Source of the DNA: Clostridia bacterium
Lineage (GTDB): Bacteria; Bacillota; Clostridia; Christensenellales; DTU072
NCBI GenBank assembly: GCA_017403145.1
Contig: JAFQOO010000007.1
Location: 62,001-126,000, forward strand
DNA: 64,000 nucleotides
Direction: 5' to 3'
Shown: positions 13,201 through 21,900 of the stretch, one piece after another
Layout: the number at the start of each line of letters is the position of its first letter
Position numbering within the stretch: position 1 is the first letter of the stretch
The notes under the pieces: model-generated
What the model was told of the DNA's origin: nothing
Databases searched by the model: none
Seen by the model: only the letters and a program-made list of their open reading frames with translations
Program-made: the position numbers and the translations under genes

Positions 13201-16200
13201 AAGCAGAAGACGGAGTTGCAATTCTAAAGACCTATGATGGTAAAGTTGCTCAAATGACTGCCGATAACGTAAGCATTCAAGGTCTTGGCGAAGGCGCAAC
13301 CATTCCTAAGCAAGAAGCGGGTGTAACTAGCTTGGTATTCCTATACGTATATGGAACCAACGAAACCAACCAACCTCAATCTTATGCTAGAACCTATGCT
13401 GTTAAGGTTGTATTTAACGCGGCGGCAAAAGATAACTATACCACCACAACCGTAAGATTCGAAGGCGCTATAGTAATCGAAAAGGCTCCTCCGAATATCA
13501 CCTTGAACAATAAAGAAATTGAATACACCGGTAGACCGATAGAAGAAAAATACGTTCAACCCACTATTTCCAAGATACCGGGCGCTAAAGAACTTGGCGA
13601 AACCAAATATAACAAGCTACTCTTTGGAACCGACCCCAGCTACACTCCCACCATTGTTGATGGCAAGGTAGTAGAGTACGACGAAAGCAAGTTCACCACC
13701 GCTGCTCCCACCGAAATAGGAGTCTACGACGTTCTAATAGTTTACGTTGCTAACGCAGACGACTGCTACTGCGACGTAACCGTATTCTTCGATGACGTGC
13801 TAGAAATAACCACCGGTATTGCTACTGTAGAATATACGGGCGAAAAAACCACTATCGTTTACGATGGTAAGGGACACGGTATTAGTGCATCCAGCGACTT
13901 TAAAGTTACCTTCCGTTCGGAAGAAACGGGCGAAGTTACCACTTTGTACAATGGAACCACTACCTTAGAGTATTCTCTAGATGGCATCAATTGGGCCTCT
14001 AGCCTTCCCGTAGACGTTGGTATATATACCGTAAAGGCAACCTATACTCCAGAACCGGGTGCCCAAATTAGAGGTAATTATCTAGAAGTTAGTGGCGTTA
14101 TCGTCATCACTCCCTTCGACCTTGCAACCGATGGATACATCAGCGTTGAACTAAATACTCTAAATAGATATCATATAGAAACCTTCAACGGACTAGGACA
14201 TCCCTTGCAAAACTCGGAAATCGTCATCAACCCCGTTCCGGAAGATGCCGAGACCGAAGATAGAAGACCTAGAGGAACTATATCCGTTGTATACGTCAAT
14301 ACTCGCGGGGAAGAATTCGCAACCCCCGTTAACGCAGGTTCCTATAATGCAATCATTAGATATATTGCTAACGAAAACGAAGATAACTACTATGCTTCTA
14401 GCGAAGTAAACGTTGGCTTGGTTCTTGAAATACAAACCGCTAACGTAACTATTGAGGATATGCTCGATACCCACACCTATTCCTTTACCGGAAGCGGTGT
14501 ATCGATGCCTCCCGTATACTTCCACGGTGTAGAGCTTGCTCCCGGACAATACGACCAACCCAAGGGTAGTCTAGTATATAGATATCGTTTGAGTGGTTCT
14601 TCCGATAGCTGGAGTGAGGAGCTTCCCGTAAACGCAGGTAAGTACGACGTACTGGTTACCTATCGTGCTTATAGAGTACAAGAGGGTAATTCTTACGTAG
14701 TTATTGATAACTACACCGACCACGGTGAAAGCGATGGTAAGGAAGGTATTGGCGTTATCGTTATCAATGCAGTAACTCCCAATATAAGCATAAACAATAT
14801 GGTATTCGATTTCGGTACCGATATTGCTCCATACTATGACGTTCATAGCGACAAGTTTAACGCATTCGTACTTCGTGGCGCTCAATTCGACGCTAACGGA
14901 CCTATGCAAGACGTTAAGGACCAAATAGTAGAAATCACCGTTGAGTACGGTAGACGTTATACCAACTCTCAAACCAACAAGATTGAGTACGAGTGGGATA
15001 GCAAGGCTCCTACCGCATCAGGTAAGTATAGCGTAAAGGTTATCTATCAAGTAATCGAAGTAGGTAAGTCCAATTACGTTACTCACTCCGTCAACTTGCC
15101 CGACGTTTTGACTATCAACAACATTATTCCTTGGTTCAAACTCGAAAAGAAGGAAGTTTACTATAGCGGTAATCGCATTAGTGCAAACCAAGCCACTATT
15201 TACGATAGCGCAAGCTACGCAAACGAGTATATCAAGTGGCAAGAGGGAATGGACGAAGACGATAATAACTACTATTATGGTACTATCGGCTATGAATATA
15301 GAAGATATGGTACCGATACTTGGCTTACCTCTGCACCCACCGAGGTAGGTCTATACGACGTACGTATTCGTTATCACGAGAACACCAAGAAAGACTCGTT
15401 TACCGCAACCACTCTAATAGTAGACGGTGCTCTTGAAATCAAGCAATTGGTTATTACCGTAATGCCTCTATACGGACAAGGAAACGTTTACGATGGTTCC
15501 TATACCGACGGAGAGGCTATCGCATACGTATATTCCTACGAGCGCGACAACTATAAATATATGGTTTACTCCAGAGTGGGCGATTTGGAAAGAGATGAAA
15601 TTATTGATATTTCTTCCGCAACCTACGTCGATACCAATGGTTACGTATACACCATCGTTACCGACACCTCGCTAGTTACCGACGCTTGGTTGGATTACTA
15701 CACCAAGGTTCTCACTCTCGGTACCGGTAGCTTCGTCGACGGAGATACCACTATAGAGTTTAATTATAGTGATTTAAGCGACGTTGAAGGCAAGGTTGCC
15801 TATACCGCTAATAATGGTAAACAATACGATATCGACCTCGATAGAGAAATAGTATACCTCAACGATGGTATCAACTATACTCTAGGCGTTCAAACGGGCT
15901 ACTACTTCTCGGAAGTAAACGGAGAGGGCGCGGTTAACGTTATCAGCATTGACCCCAACAAGGTAGTAAACGGTATTTATAGCATCAATAGCAGAAGATA
16001 TACCGTAAACCTAAGCACCCTAAAGGTTGTTGACGAATATGGCGTAAGCTACGATATCTATCGTACCGTGGGACAAATTACCTATCCCTACGAAGGAACT
16101 ACCGCATCAATGTTGATGGACTACAATTCCTACTACTACGTAGGCGCAGATGGTAAGGCTATCTACAAGCACGCCAATGGTTCGGCATTCTTGATTGACC

Positions 16201-18014
16201 TCAACACCTCGGTTGTAGAAAGAATTGCTATCCTCAAGGTAGAAACTGCATCCTTCAACTACTTCGATTTGGAAGGTGAAGAAAAGAACGTAAGCTTTAA
16301 CGTTGGCGAAATGACTGCTATCTATGGTAAGAACGCATACGTAGGTACCTATAATATTACCGATTATCTATCTGCTATCATCGACCTAAAAGCAAAGACC
16401 GTTAGAATTCAAACATACTACACGTTGAAGGCTAGTGGCTCTATGTTCACATTTGTTGATAGTAGTGGTTCGGAAGACTTGTTCTCGCTTAGTGATTTGT
16501 CGGCTACCAACAAGGAAAACGTTTACTTCTATGGTAGCGCATATGGTAGTGATTACTACGTCGACCTATCCGCTATGATAGTTAGAAGCGTTGAAAACCT
16601 ATATAAGTTCGATGCATCTAGAGGCAGAATATTCCAAGAAAACAATGGTATCGAAACCAGCTTCGAAGTTGACGTTAGAGAGTTTACCTATAACGTTCTA
16701 CGCAACGGAGAATTGTACGACACCACCACCTTGTACGACGTGGATTACGACGTAGAAAAAGCAACGTTGATTGCCGGTAACTATTGGAGCGGTGCTATGA
16801 GATTGGGCGCACAAAACGCCGGCTCTTATAACATCGGCGTAGGTTCGTTGAACGTGGGCGGTAACTATGGCATCGTATTCGTTGACGGTATAACCTATAA
16901 CGTAGAACGCGCACGCCTCACTATCGAGTTCTTCGGAGACGAAGATACCGTTTACGACGGACAAGGCAAGTACGTTGGATATCAAATTTACGGACTAGTC
17001 AGTGGCGAAAACGAAAACGCACTTAACGTAAGACAAGAGTACGAAGGAGATAACGTTAACGTTACCGAAAACGGATATCGCACTAAGGTAACCATAACCT
17101 CGCTCAACTATTATCTCGTACTAGGTCAATCGTCAAGTGATGAAAACGTAAGCGTTGCTTATAGTGAACGCTACTACGTAGAACCCGCAACTATGGCTCC
17201 CATAGTATTCGTAAGAGGGGAAGACATAGTTTACGACGGACTAAAGCATTACTTAGAGCTCAAGAACGTAGAAAGAGGTGCAAAAGTTACCTATTCGGGA
17301 AGCACCACAGCACCTTACTTTAGAGAACCCGGTATCTATAGCGTTATCGCTACCGTAACCAAAGACAACTACGTTTCACAAGAAGTAGAGCTAATCTTGG
17401 TTATAACCAAAGCTAAGTACGAGGTAAACGCCCTTGAAGTTCCCGGCACTTTGACCTATGGCGACCCGCTACCCGCGCTACGTACCGATAGTCAACTTGG
17501 TACCATCGCGTTAGACCCCGGTCAGGTATTGCTACCCGGTGTAACCACCTATACTTGGACCTTTACCCCCTACGACCAAGAATTCTACAGGTTCTACGAG
17601 GGTAATGCTCAAGGCGGAAACACCATAACCGGTACTATCGAGCTCAAGGTACAAAAGGCTCAAGCAAACATTCAAATTAGTGGTAACCTTGTTCAATCCG
17701 AAACCAGCCCCAGCGCTATAGTAGGTATTGCAAACGGATTAACTCACAACGAAAGCGACCTTGTAACCATCGAGTACATTGCTTCTGATGGTACTAGATA
17801 TGCAACTATGCCTACGAGTGCAGGTAAGTACACCGTTCTAGTAACCTATGCCGGCGACGAGTACCACGCGGAAACCGTTTACAGCACTATCCTTACCATT
17901 GAGGCAGAATCCAACTACGATTGGCTTGTAATACTTGGCTCGGTACTACTCGTACTATCGGTAGTAAGTACCGCATTCTTCCTAATTCGTGGTAAGAGAA
18001 AGAAACTCGACTAA
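7203..18014 (+). CDS. Giant membrane-anchored MBG/Ig-like repeat surface protein
   Basis: 3,603 residues. The ATG at 7203 follows GAGAGGTAGAAT, a good ribosome site. A transmembrane segment lies at residues about 29-48 after a short basic cytoplasmic head, and a second at about 3,573-3,593 ends with RGKRKKLD, so both ends appear membrane-anchored; there is no LPXTG. Domains in order: one jelly-roll-like module (about 80-290) related to those of the gene at 18949; an InlB-repeat-like region with GYFFSGWK (about 310-410); many Ig-like modules of the type Y-T-G-x-x-I-x-P ... G-x-D-F ... G-K-G-N-Y-x-G (about 415-1500); calcium-loop-like segments near residues 737 and 1,670; MBG/YDG-type modules; a distinct block of about 60-residue repeats (about 2,812-3,180); and two final MBG-type modules. 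The likely role is surface adhesion or a wall-spanning scaffold. Family identity is good; function is inferred. Confidence 0.88.
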   Translation: MNKQFEIIPMEVNAPSEVAIKPKSPALKLLKYALIGVAVFLALVILFTLGANEINPTVEGFMQKIGMGEQFVVAEKAPVAYAWSNPYRSDTDSSINYVNTLSTGNMVVANQTNVLVPQQSYNTWNYGHSGGTGGKYVTSSGMIAETKESFAVQILFYVDIYIDDFAYNAIKNRQITNCSVAMHVEGVGTGNADDMGTIYGTFFLCSSETGSAGAGLNDMGSTFKNVAVDKFTDNFYLGRNNYDFSGSIDLVGGEKKIRFGLYYYVNKEDGEGFMWSTPDCYAPAPTITSAFDTDDYKKGTLKLQVGGDAGGGNIIPVASGSFNGAQLLNSFEAEASYSSSYALGGTAVINDIKAQPNAGYFFSGWKISSGSLSSSPSLTSTTFSIKGGPYLKASTTTTVTAYFRKITINEEGLTLTYLQELASNGKLVLSADGKPTAIQQGPYVTIPAANSDTGTSRSFTIVGGNYTDTSTTFSSSYRIYQSTDGGGYNSDIRPTKAGTYRMVVGVFFSGDEKTSSKVLGSYIVKSFTIGQVNVAYNVNDPNAKPTSSNIATRPYSGNPYTPEPGYVDVTVGGRPYRMLTSTDFTINNYVNNVNLTRDAEGNIINGAYAVIDTKGNFTGQTRVSFGITPLDVGDFTYESAMAVEIQKNHNIIYTGYEQRPGTGSGSYDYGVIAIRITGRVLKAGPYSSYDPENPTQVAERTELKTFTLYIGHPDDQNAYNNALGSNEYWMYEYEPFTDKADGSGNYNGVYDAGESFEDKNGNGVFDVYPVKKYEAIDRSSGDAGFNYFYVLHQTYGDNDLTQVYSNNYDVCEYGYGNNLNTNCASFDIMLLETRSNMYGGIKVYFNINPLDLDAMAEAGNKITVTPQKETHVYTSNGITPVPNVVYVTVDGLYPYLYNESSKTYSNSTTLPITYSFARANALKYEDSVLVGDAYGKLDFETDIDKSVVGENYFFEYWNATFGGVRPADFSYSNNVNVSSEAKITFALEGGGNVIGTITTNFTITPRSLDEIATGFGESSTQKVGVIVSTGAQNVVTYQGATVTYDRNGNAIITHIPVETTSVVQAYPDGTVSPKILTEGVDFEFSFSNNTTVTQNAIITVTGKGNYQGSIWGTYYIAAMDVSKVENLVDPLDPEPYTGKKISPQPSVIIINVGGEKIPIERYKDYNIVSDVDESTNLDVSSVESKQNFITISFTGYKKGSANQGVPTGEVYGNYYGTNIKVYFEITKKSLTDSDVITYANWSNYKSQVTYTGVKIDIDKLSLITDNNEDRNLNTLYLCDTTANPDLLLVYQTDYKIYGWGDENDNINAGENAGRVFVEGLGNYTGIVEINFRIYPRSISTNEKNITVQLEHYTYSYTGSMIEPIISSVKDEGISVVNRQALAQGVDFDVVYGGESDDGLMYNVDVLKGGLVTIVGKGNYQDSMTVDFEITKIQQTIKLENPYLSLDAESAKYNPTLALETKAKDDVNNTLSTSANNGNVGVLYADYEINASAGTPVIVVAYTDAVAPLRLVKIKAVNINKGTSNVVSVTYLSLTEYVDENGKKWAKTTAKLSFTGNYGIFRIYAVQEDETITNGKLNNNVSNPDAKIGDTIYQNRGNYYSYNHTWGTDDVYSIYAKRQDTSAYDVPQGNDAIEITKVYGNKAFTLTPTLSSNGLFNYSVAVDGAIETYIDANGNNGYDLGEEFVDLNRNGKYDADVYVVKVEGTSGPTRKVQVGIVGDATITIYHDGYAPSTYVNEGDDANAYVAFSVDVKVKVKPRNLTISFEELTVPYGATPEFVYTFTTAGGQATSEKDDFKGLTYENRTDDINDILTGYRALYIKDDHGSVDKSPYSIEVFGDESEITKGDLYYNYEISYKNGILKVEKKLLTVSVSMDNSAANTLSKVYGSDNPTEYNDTTGKGYKLSYSGFENNESESTLGLDGLFTKPSLDFEGKTVIGVDKDGNDVYSQAVTKYSDVNGYVIALTGGTATNYYFETVKVDLTISPAPVVIKIGNTVDGEFIEAEDGVAILKTYDGKVAQMTADNVSIQGLGEGATIPKQEAGVTSLVFLYVYGTNETNQPQSYARTYAVKVVFNAAAKDNYTTTTVRFEGAIVIEKAPPNITLNNKEIEYTGRPIEEKYVQPTISKIPGAKELGETKYNKLLFGTDPSYTPTIVDGKVVEYDESKFTTAAPTEIGVYDVLIVYVANADDCYCDVTVFFDDVLEITTGIATVEYTGEKTTIVYDGKGHGISASSDFKVTFRSEETGEVTTLYNGTTTLEYSLDGINWASSLPVDVGIYTVKATYTPEPGAQIRGNYLEVSGVIVITPFDLATDGYISVELNTLNRYHIETFNGLGHPLQNSEIVINPVPEDAETEDRRPRGTISVVYVNTRGEEFATPVNAGSYNAIIRYIANENEDNYYASSEVNVGLVLEIQTANVTIEDMLDTHTYSFTGSGVSMPPVYFHGVELAPGQYDQPKGSLVYRYRLSGSSDSWSEELPVNAGKYDVLVTYRAYRVQEGNSYVVIDNYTDHGESDGKEGIGVIVINAVTPNISINNMVFDFGTDIAPYYDVHSDKFNAFVLRGAQFDANGPMQDVKDQIVEITVEYGRRYTNSQTNKIEYEWDSKAPTASGKYSVKVIYQVIEVGKSNYVTHSVNLPDVLTINNIIPWFKLEKKEVYYSGNRISANQATIYDSASYANEYIKWQEGMDEDDNNYYYGTIGYEYRRYGTDTWLTSAPTEVGLYDVRIRYHENTKKDSFTATTLIVDGALEIKQLVITVMPLYGQGNVYDGSYTDGEAIAYVYSYERDNYKYMVYSRVGDLERDEIIDISSATYVDTNGYVYTIVTDTSLVTDAWLDYYTKVLTLGTGSFVDGDTTIEFNYSDLSDVEGKVAYTANNGKQYDIDLDREIVYLNDGINYTLGVQTGYYFSEVNGEGAVNVISIDPNKVVNGIYSINSRRYTVNLSTLKVVDEYGVSYDIYRTVGQITYPYEGTTASMLMDYNSYYYVGADGKAIYKHANGSAFLIDLNTSVVERIAILKVETASFNYFDLEGEEKNVSFNVGEMTAIYGKNAYVGTYNITDYLSAIIDLKAKTVRIQTYYTLKASGSMFTFVDSSGSEDLFSLSDLSATNKENVYFYGSAYGSDYYVDLSAMIVRSVENLYKFDASRGRIFQENNGIETSFEVDVREFTYNVLRNGELYDTTTLYDVDYDVEKATLIAGNYWSGAMRLGAQNAGSYNIGVGSLNVGGNYGIVFVDGITYNVERARLTIEFFGDEDTVYDGQGKYVGYQIYGLVSGENENALNVRQEYEGDNVNVTENGYRTKVTITSLNYYLVLGQSSSDENVSVAYSERYYVEPATMAPIVFVRGEDIVYDGLKHYLELKNVERGAKVTYSGSTTAPYFREPGIYSVIATVTKDNYVSQEVELILVITKAKYEVNALEVPGTLTYGDPLPALRTDSQLGTIALDPGQVLLPGVTTYTWTFTPYDQEFYRFYEGNAQGGNTITGTIELKVQKAQANIQISGNLVQSETSPSAIVGIANGLTHNESDLVTIEYIASDGTRYATMPTSAGKYTVLVTYAGDEYHAETVYSTILTIEAESNYDWLVILGSVLLVLSVVSTAFFLIRGKRKKLD
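15640..16745 (+). repeat. Six tandem ~60-residue protein repeats inside the giant protein
   Basis: Within the giant protein, residues about 2,812-3,180 show roughly six degenerate copies of a unit with a core like Y-x-I/V-D-L ... V ... Y-x-x-x-x-x-G ... F-x-V ... G. Visible cores are YTIVTDTSLV, YDIDLDREIV, YTVNLSTLKV, FLIDLNTSVV, AIIDLKAKTV and YYVDLSAMIV. The block seems to interrupt an MBG-like module: PLYGQGNVYDG lies before it and EDTVYDGQGKYV after it. I do not recognise the family. Confidence 0.55.
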
Positions 18015-18026
18015 TTAACAATCGTT

Positions 18027-18052
18027 CCCTCTCCGAGAAAGCTCGGAGAGGG
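18027..18052 (+). terminator. Strong hairpin after the giant gene, no T-tract
   Basis: A perfect 11-bp stem (CCCTCTCCGAG with CTCGGAGAGGG, loop AAAG) starts 12 bp after the stop codon. No T-run follows, so it may act as an mRNA 3' stabiliser or processing site or a weak terminator rather than a standard intrinsic terminator. Confidence 0.5.
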
Positions 18053-18078
18053 GCATAATCCTAATATTATAACGTATA

Positions 18079-18095
18079 GCGCGCGTTACGCGCGT
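18079..18095 (+). promoter_or_regulatory. GC-alternating leader hairpin before the isomerase gene
   Basis: GCGCGCG, loop TTA, CGCGCGT form a compact hairpin that ends 10 bases before the ATG, overlapping the approach to the GAGAG ribosome site. It resembles the CG hairpins at 29024, 34407 and 39122. An AT-rich stretch at 18062-18072 could be a -10 element, but no convincing -35 is visible. Confidence 0.45.
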
Positions 18096-18105
18096 GAGAG
18101 AAACA

Positions 18106-18870
18106 ATGAAGATAAACTGTGGTTCACAACTTTATACCTATCGCAACCTTATCAAAAGTAAGGAAGACTTGGAAAAGGTTTTTGCAAGGCTAAATTCATA
18201 TGGTTGCACGGTGGCACAATGGAGTGGCATCAAATTGGATATAAGTGGCAAAGAGCTCAAGAAAATAGGTGCCGATTTTGGCATAACCATTCCTTTGAGC
18301 CACACTCCGTTTGATAAAATTGTTAACGATACCGAAAAGGTTGCCGAGTGGCACGTTGAGGCAGGCGCTCATACCATAGGACTTGGTATGATGAAGAGCG
18401 AATATATGCGCTCGTACGACAAGCTTTGTGAGTTTTGTGATAAAGCGAACGAACTAGGGGAAAAGCTAAAGCCCTATGGACTAAACTTTGGTTATCATAA
18501 CCACTCAATGGAGTTCAAGAAGATGGGAGATAAGCTAGTGATAGAACACTTACGTGATAATTGCCCCGAACTCCAATTCATATTTGATACCTTCTGGTGC
18601 AAATATGCAGGATATGAGCCTAGTGAATGGATATCCAAGCTCGATGGAAGGGTAAGAGATATCCACCTTAAAGATTGGAAGCCAAGTATACTAAAGCTAC
18701 CGCGTTTCCAAGATATAGGAAAAGGGAAGTTGGATTTTACGCAAATTCTAGACAATGCCGAAAGAGCGGGGACGGAAAACGCACTTATAGAACACGACTT
18801 AACCCGCAACCCAGACAAAACGACGAAAGAAAGTATGGAATATCTAAAAGAGATATACCTAAATAAATAG
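18106..18870 (+). CDS. Sugar phosphate isomerase/epimerase-like TIM barrel
   Basis: 254 residues from the ATG at 18106, chosen because GAGAG lies just upstream; an in-frame GTG at 18094 overlaps the hairpin and lacks a site. The sequence fits the xylose-isomerase-like TIM-barrel superfamily (AP-endonuclease 2 fold): GFTIPLSHTP-like second strand, FGYHNHSMEF with the typical His pair, FIFDTFWCKYAG with a metal-ligand Asp, RDIHLKDW, and a final ALIEHDL. These carry the usual Glu/Asp/His metal ligands. The substrate cannot be told; myo-inositol or other sugar isomerases and epimerases are the nearest known relatives. It is an intracellular enzyme without a signal peptide, lodged between two giant surface-protein genes, so the context does not reveal its pathway. 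Confidence 0.8.
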   Translation: MKINCGSQLYTYRNLIKSKEDLEKVFARLNSYGCTVAQWSGIKLDISGKELKKIGADFGITIPLSHTPFDKIVNDTEKVAEWHVEAGAHTIGLGMMKSEYMRSYDKLCEFCDKANELGEKLKPYGLNFGYHNHSMEFKKMGDKLVIEHLRDNCPELQFIFDTFWCKYAGYEPSEWISKLDGRVRDIHLKDWKPSILKLPRFQDIGKGKLDFTQILDNAERAGTENALIEHDLTRNPDKTTKESMEYLKEIYLNK

Positions 18871-18948
18871 ATAAACAATAAAGAACTTAAATAAAAAAAT
18901 AAGGAATCCACTTATTAGCGGAAACGCCAATATCTAGGAGAATAAATT

Positions 18949-21900
18949 ATGATGAAAGTACAAGCAAGAAGATTAAACAAAAACACATTATTCATAGTAA
19001 CACTAGTAGCATTAGCACTAATTTGTGGATTGCTTTTTACTGCAATCCCTTTGAATAATGTTTTGGCAAAGGCAATGAGTGTTCCTGAACCCGAGACATC
19101 GGATAATGTAACATTTGATTTTAGCAATTTTACTGAAGGAGAGTATTCGCAATCAAGCGTAATTGAACTTACTTCGGCAACCACTCAAACGATAACTGAT
19201 TTTGGCACGGCTGACAGCGGTAACGGAGCATATTTCTCTTCGCACAATTCTTGGTATTCTTCGACGAGTGCTGGCGTAAAGTATTTGTTATATTTTTATA
19301 CCTTTAAACTTTCCGATACTTTGTACGAGGCGTTGGACAGTGGAAACTACACTGTAACTATTTCCGGTACCTCTACGACCGATGCGGTTAGTGGTAATAG
19401 TGATACTTATTCATATTTGTACATAGGTTTAGGTTATGCCTCGAACGATGACGTTGCAAAGAGCCTAAACGGTTATAACGAGATAAAGGCAACGGTGGGC
19501 ACGGGAGCGCTAAAGATACCGCAAGAAACGACGAATGCAAATCCTAACACGATATCAGACTATGACTTTTCTTTTGCAACGGGTGGTAGCGCTGGAAGCG
19601 GATATAAGTACCTCCGCGTAGGTATGTATTCAAGACCTTGGAATAGAGAGGGAACGAATTTTAATATCAATTTATCGAACATTGTGTTGACAATTGCACC
19701 TATGGCTCCTACGATGAGCATGCCAAGCGACTATAATACAAACGACAATAGGCAATGGACACAAACAGAAATGGTGGAATACGTTACTCAACCGAGCAAT
19801 TCTATTGAGACGATTTCTTCTCTTGATTACTCCGATACAGTAGATACTTTTACCAGCATAGATAATACTACCAAATTCGTGTCATCTTCAAATGGAAAGT
19901 TTACTGCTTCGGATACCTGGAGTTATTCATCCGCACCCGGTGGTTCGTCAGTATTGTATCATATTGGTTTTATGCATACTTATAAGTTAACTGATACTAT
20001 ATATAATTCGTTACTTAATAATATGGCATCTCTTAGCCTAAGTATGTCTGCGGATATTTATGACAAAAATCAATCTGCTCCCGATGCAAGATTATGGCTG
20101 TATGCTGGTATTGGAACTGCATCTAGCGATAGTTCGGCTGTTAGATACAATGGATTTAAACAGGTGCAATCGCGCTATAATTCGCATATTTATTATACAA
20201 ATAGTAATAATTTTTCCGACGTAAACTTGGATACTTATTTCCAAGCATCTTCTTCTAACACTGGTTACAAATACCTAAGAATTGCTTTTTTGACCGAAGT
20301 ATGGCCGGGCGGTTCCACTAATGATTTGAGCTTGAGTTCGGTAAGAATACATTTTAGCATGGAAGAAAAAGTTACGGTTGACACTAGCGTTCCTACTACT
20401 AACTCCATGACAAAGCCAAGTGGCTGGGGAAGTTATACTTTCTACGATGATATTAGTAACTCAAGTAATTTCTGTGCCCAAACGAGCATGGTTGAAATTG
20501 GAAATAGTGGGAATTCTTTAACAAGTAGCAATACGTCGCTATTTCCAACTTCTGGTAATGGTATATCAAGAACAGGCTGGGGACAAGTTGGTACGAGCGG
20601 TGATGCCGTATTTAGTAATATAAGTACCGTGTTGCCTACCGAGTTGGAGGGATATTCACATAAGTTTAATCACGTGAGTGGTACCCCGTCGCAGGGAGGC
20701 TTCTTCTATACGCTTAAACTTAGCGAAACAGTATATAATGCTCTTATGTCCGGTGCGATTTCAATAAGCTTAGAGACGCCTAATTTAAGTGCTAGCGGTC
20801 TTGGGTCTTCTGGAGCGGGACGCGTACAATTCGTTTCCTATTTGGGAATAGGTTATGCAGCTAACGATGATTATGCTAAAAATGGTAATGCTTTTATTGA
20901 AACAAAAGGATACGTTGGGGGCTCTTGTACTTACTACGCTAGTGGTAGTGGCTACTCTAATGAAAGTGCTACAAATTGTAATATACCAAACTTTAATTTT
21001 ACGAATAGTAATGTAGTAAGTAAAAATTATACAGGCAATGGAAATACGAAGTATTTACGTTTTGGTGTTTGGGGACGCTTTTACGTTAGTGGAACGGATT
21101 CCAACTGTAGTAATGTAAAATTAACTTGTGGTCCGTTAAATATTTCTTTAACACCTACCAGTGATTACACTGCGCCGAATATACCAAGCGAGGTGACAGG
21201 TAGTTCATCTGTAACTATTACGGACGCTTCGGGCCTCAATTACTATACCATTAACGGAAGAAAAGTACAAGTTGCAAAGATTTCTAACACGTCGTTTTCG
21301 GCTAACACTACCATAACCCTGCCAGAACAAGGAACTTATAATGTTTCTGCGGTTGATATTTGGGGTAATGAAAGTAGCACGGTTTCCTTTGATTATTTCT
21401 ATGCAAACGTTGTTGCACAAGCAAACACCGATGGCATTCAAAACGATTATGCTGGCGGTAAGATTGTGTTTAATAGTAGTTATAATAGTGGGAATGGGTA
21501 CCGTTCGCAACAAATTACTAATAGTGGTCCATATAACTCTAACTTTAATATTTGGGCAAAGCCCAATGACGGCTATTATTTTGCAGGATTTACTCTTGGC
21601 AATCACTATTCAAGCATAAATCTTGATTTATCTACCAACACCCTGTCCGATACCACTTCAAAGAGTGGTAGCAATGGTAGTTATAAAACCATTAACGGCG
21701 ATACGAGGGAATATATGTTTTCTTGGAATGCATATACCAACATTATTATTCCCGCGGATGGAAAAATTTATATAACTGCTAATTTCAAGGCTATTCCTAC
21801 CACTAATAACCAAGGTGAATATGATAAGACTACTAAAACGGTTACGGTTGGTGCCATTTCCAATGCGCCAAACAAGGGAAGCATGTCTTCTACTGTTTCA

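Noticed and set aside
17900..18014. Sortase (LPXTG) anchor at the giant protein C-terminus
   Set aside because: A membrane helix and RGKRKKLD tail are present, but no LPXTG-like motif precedes them.
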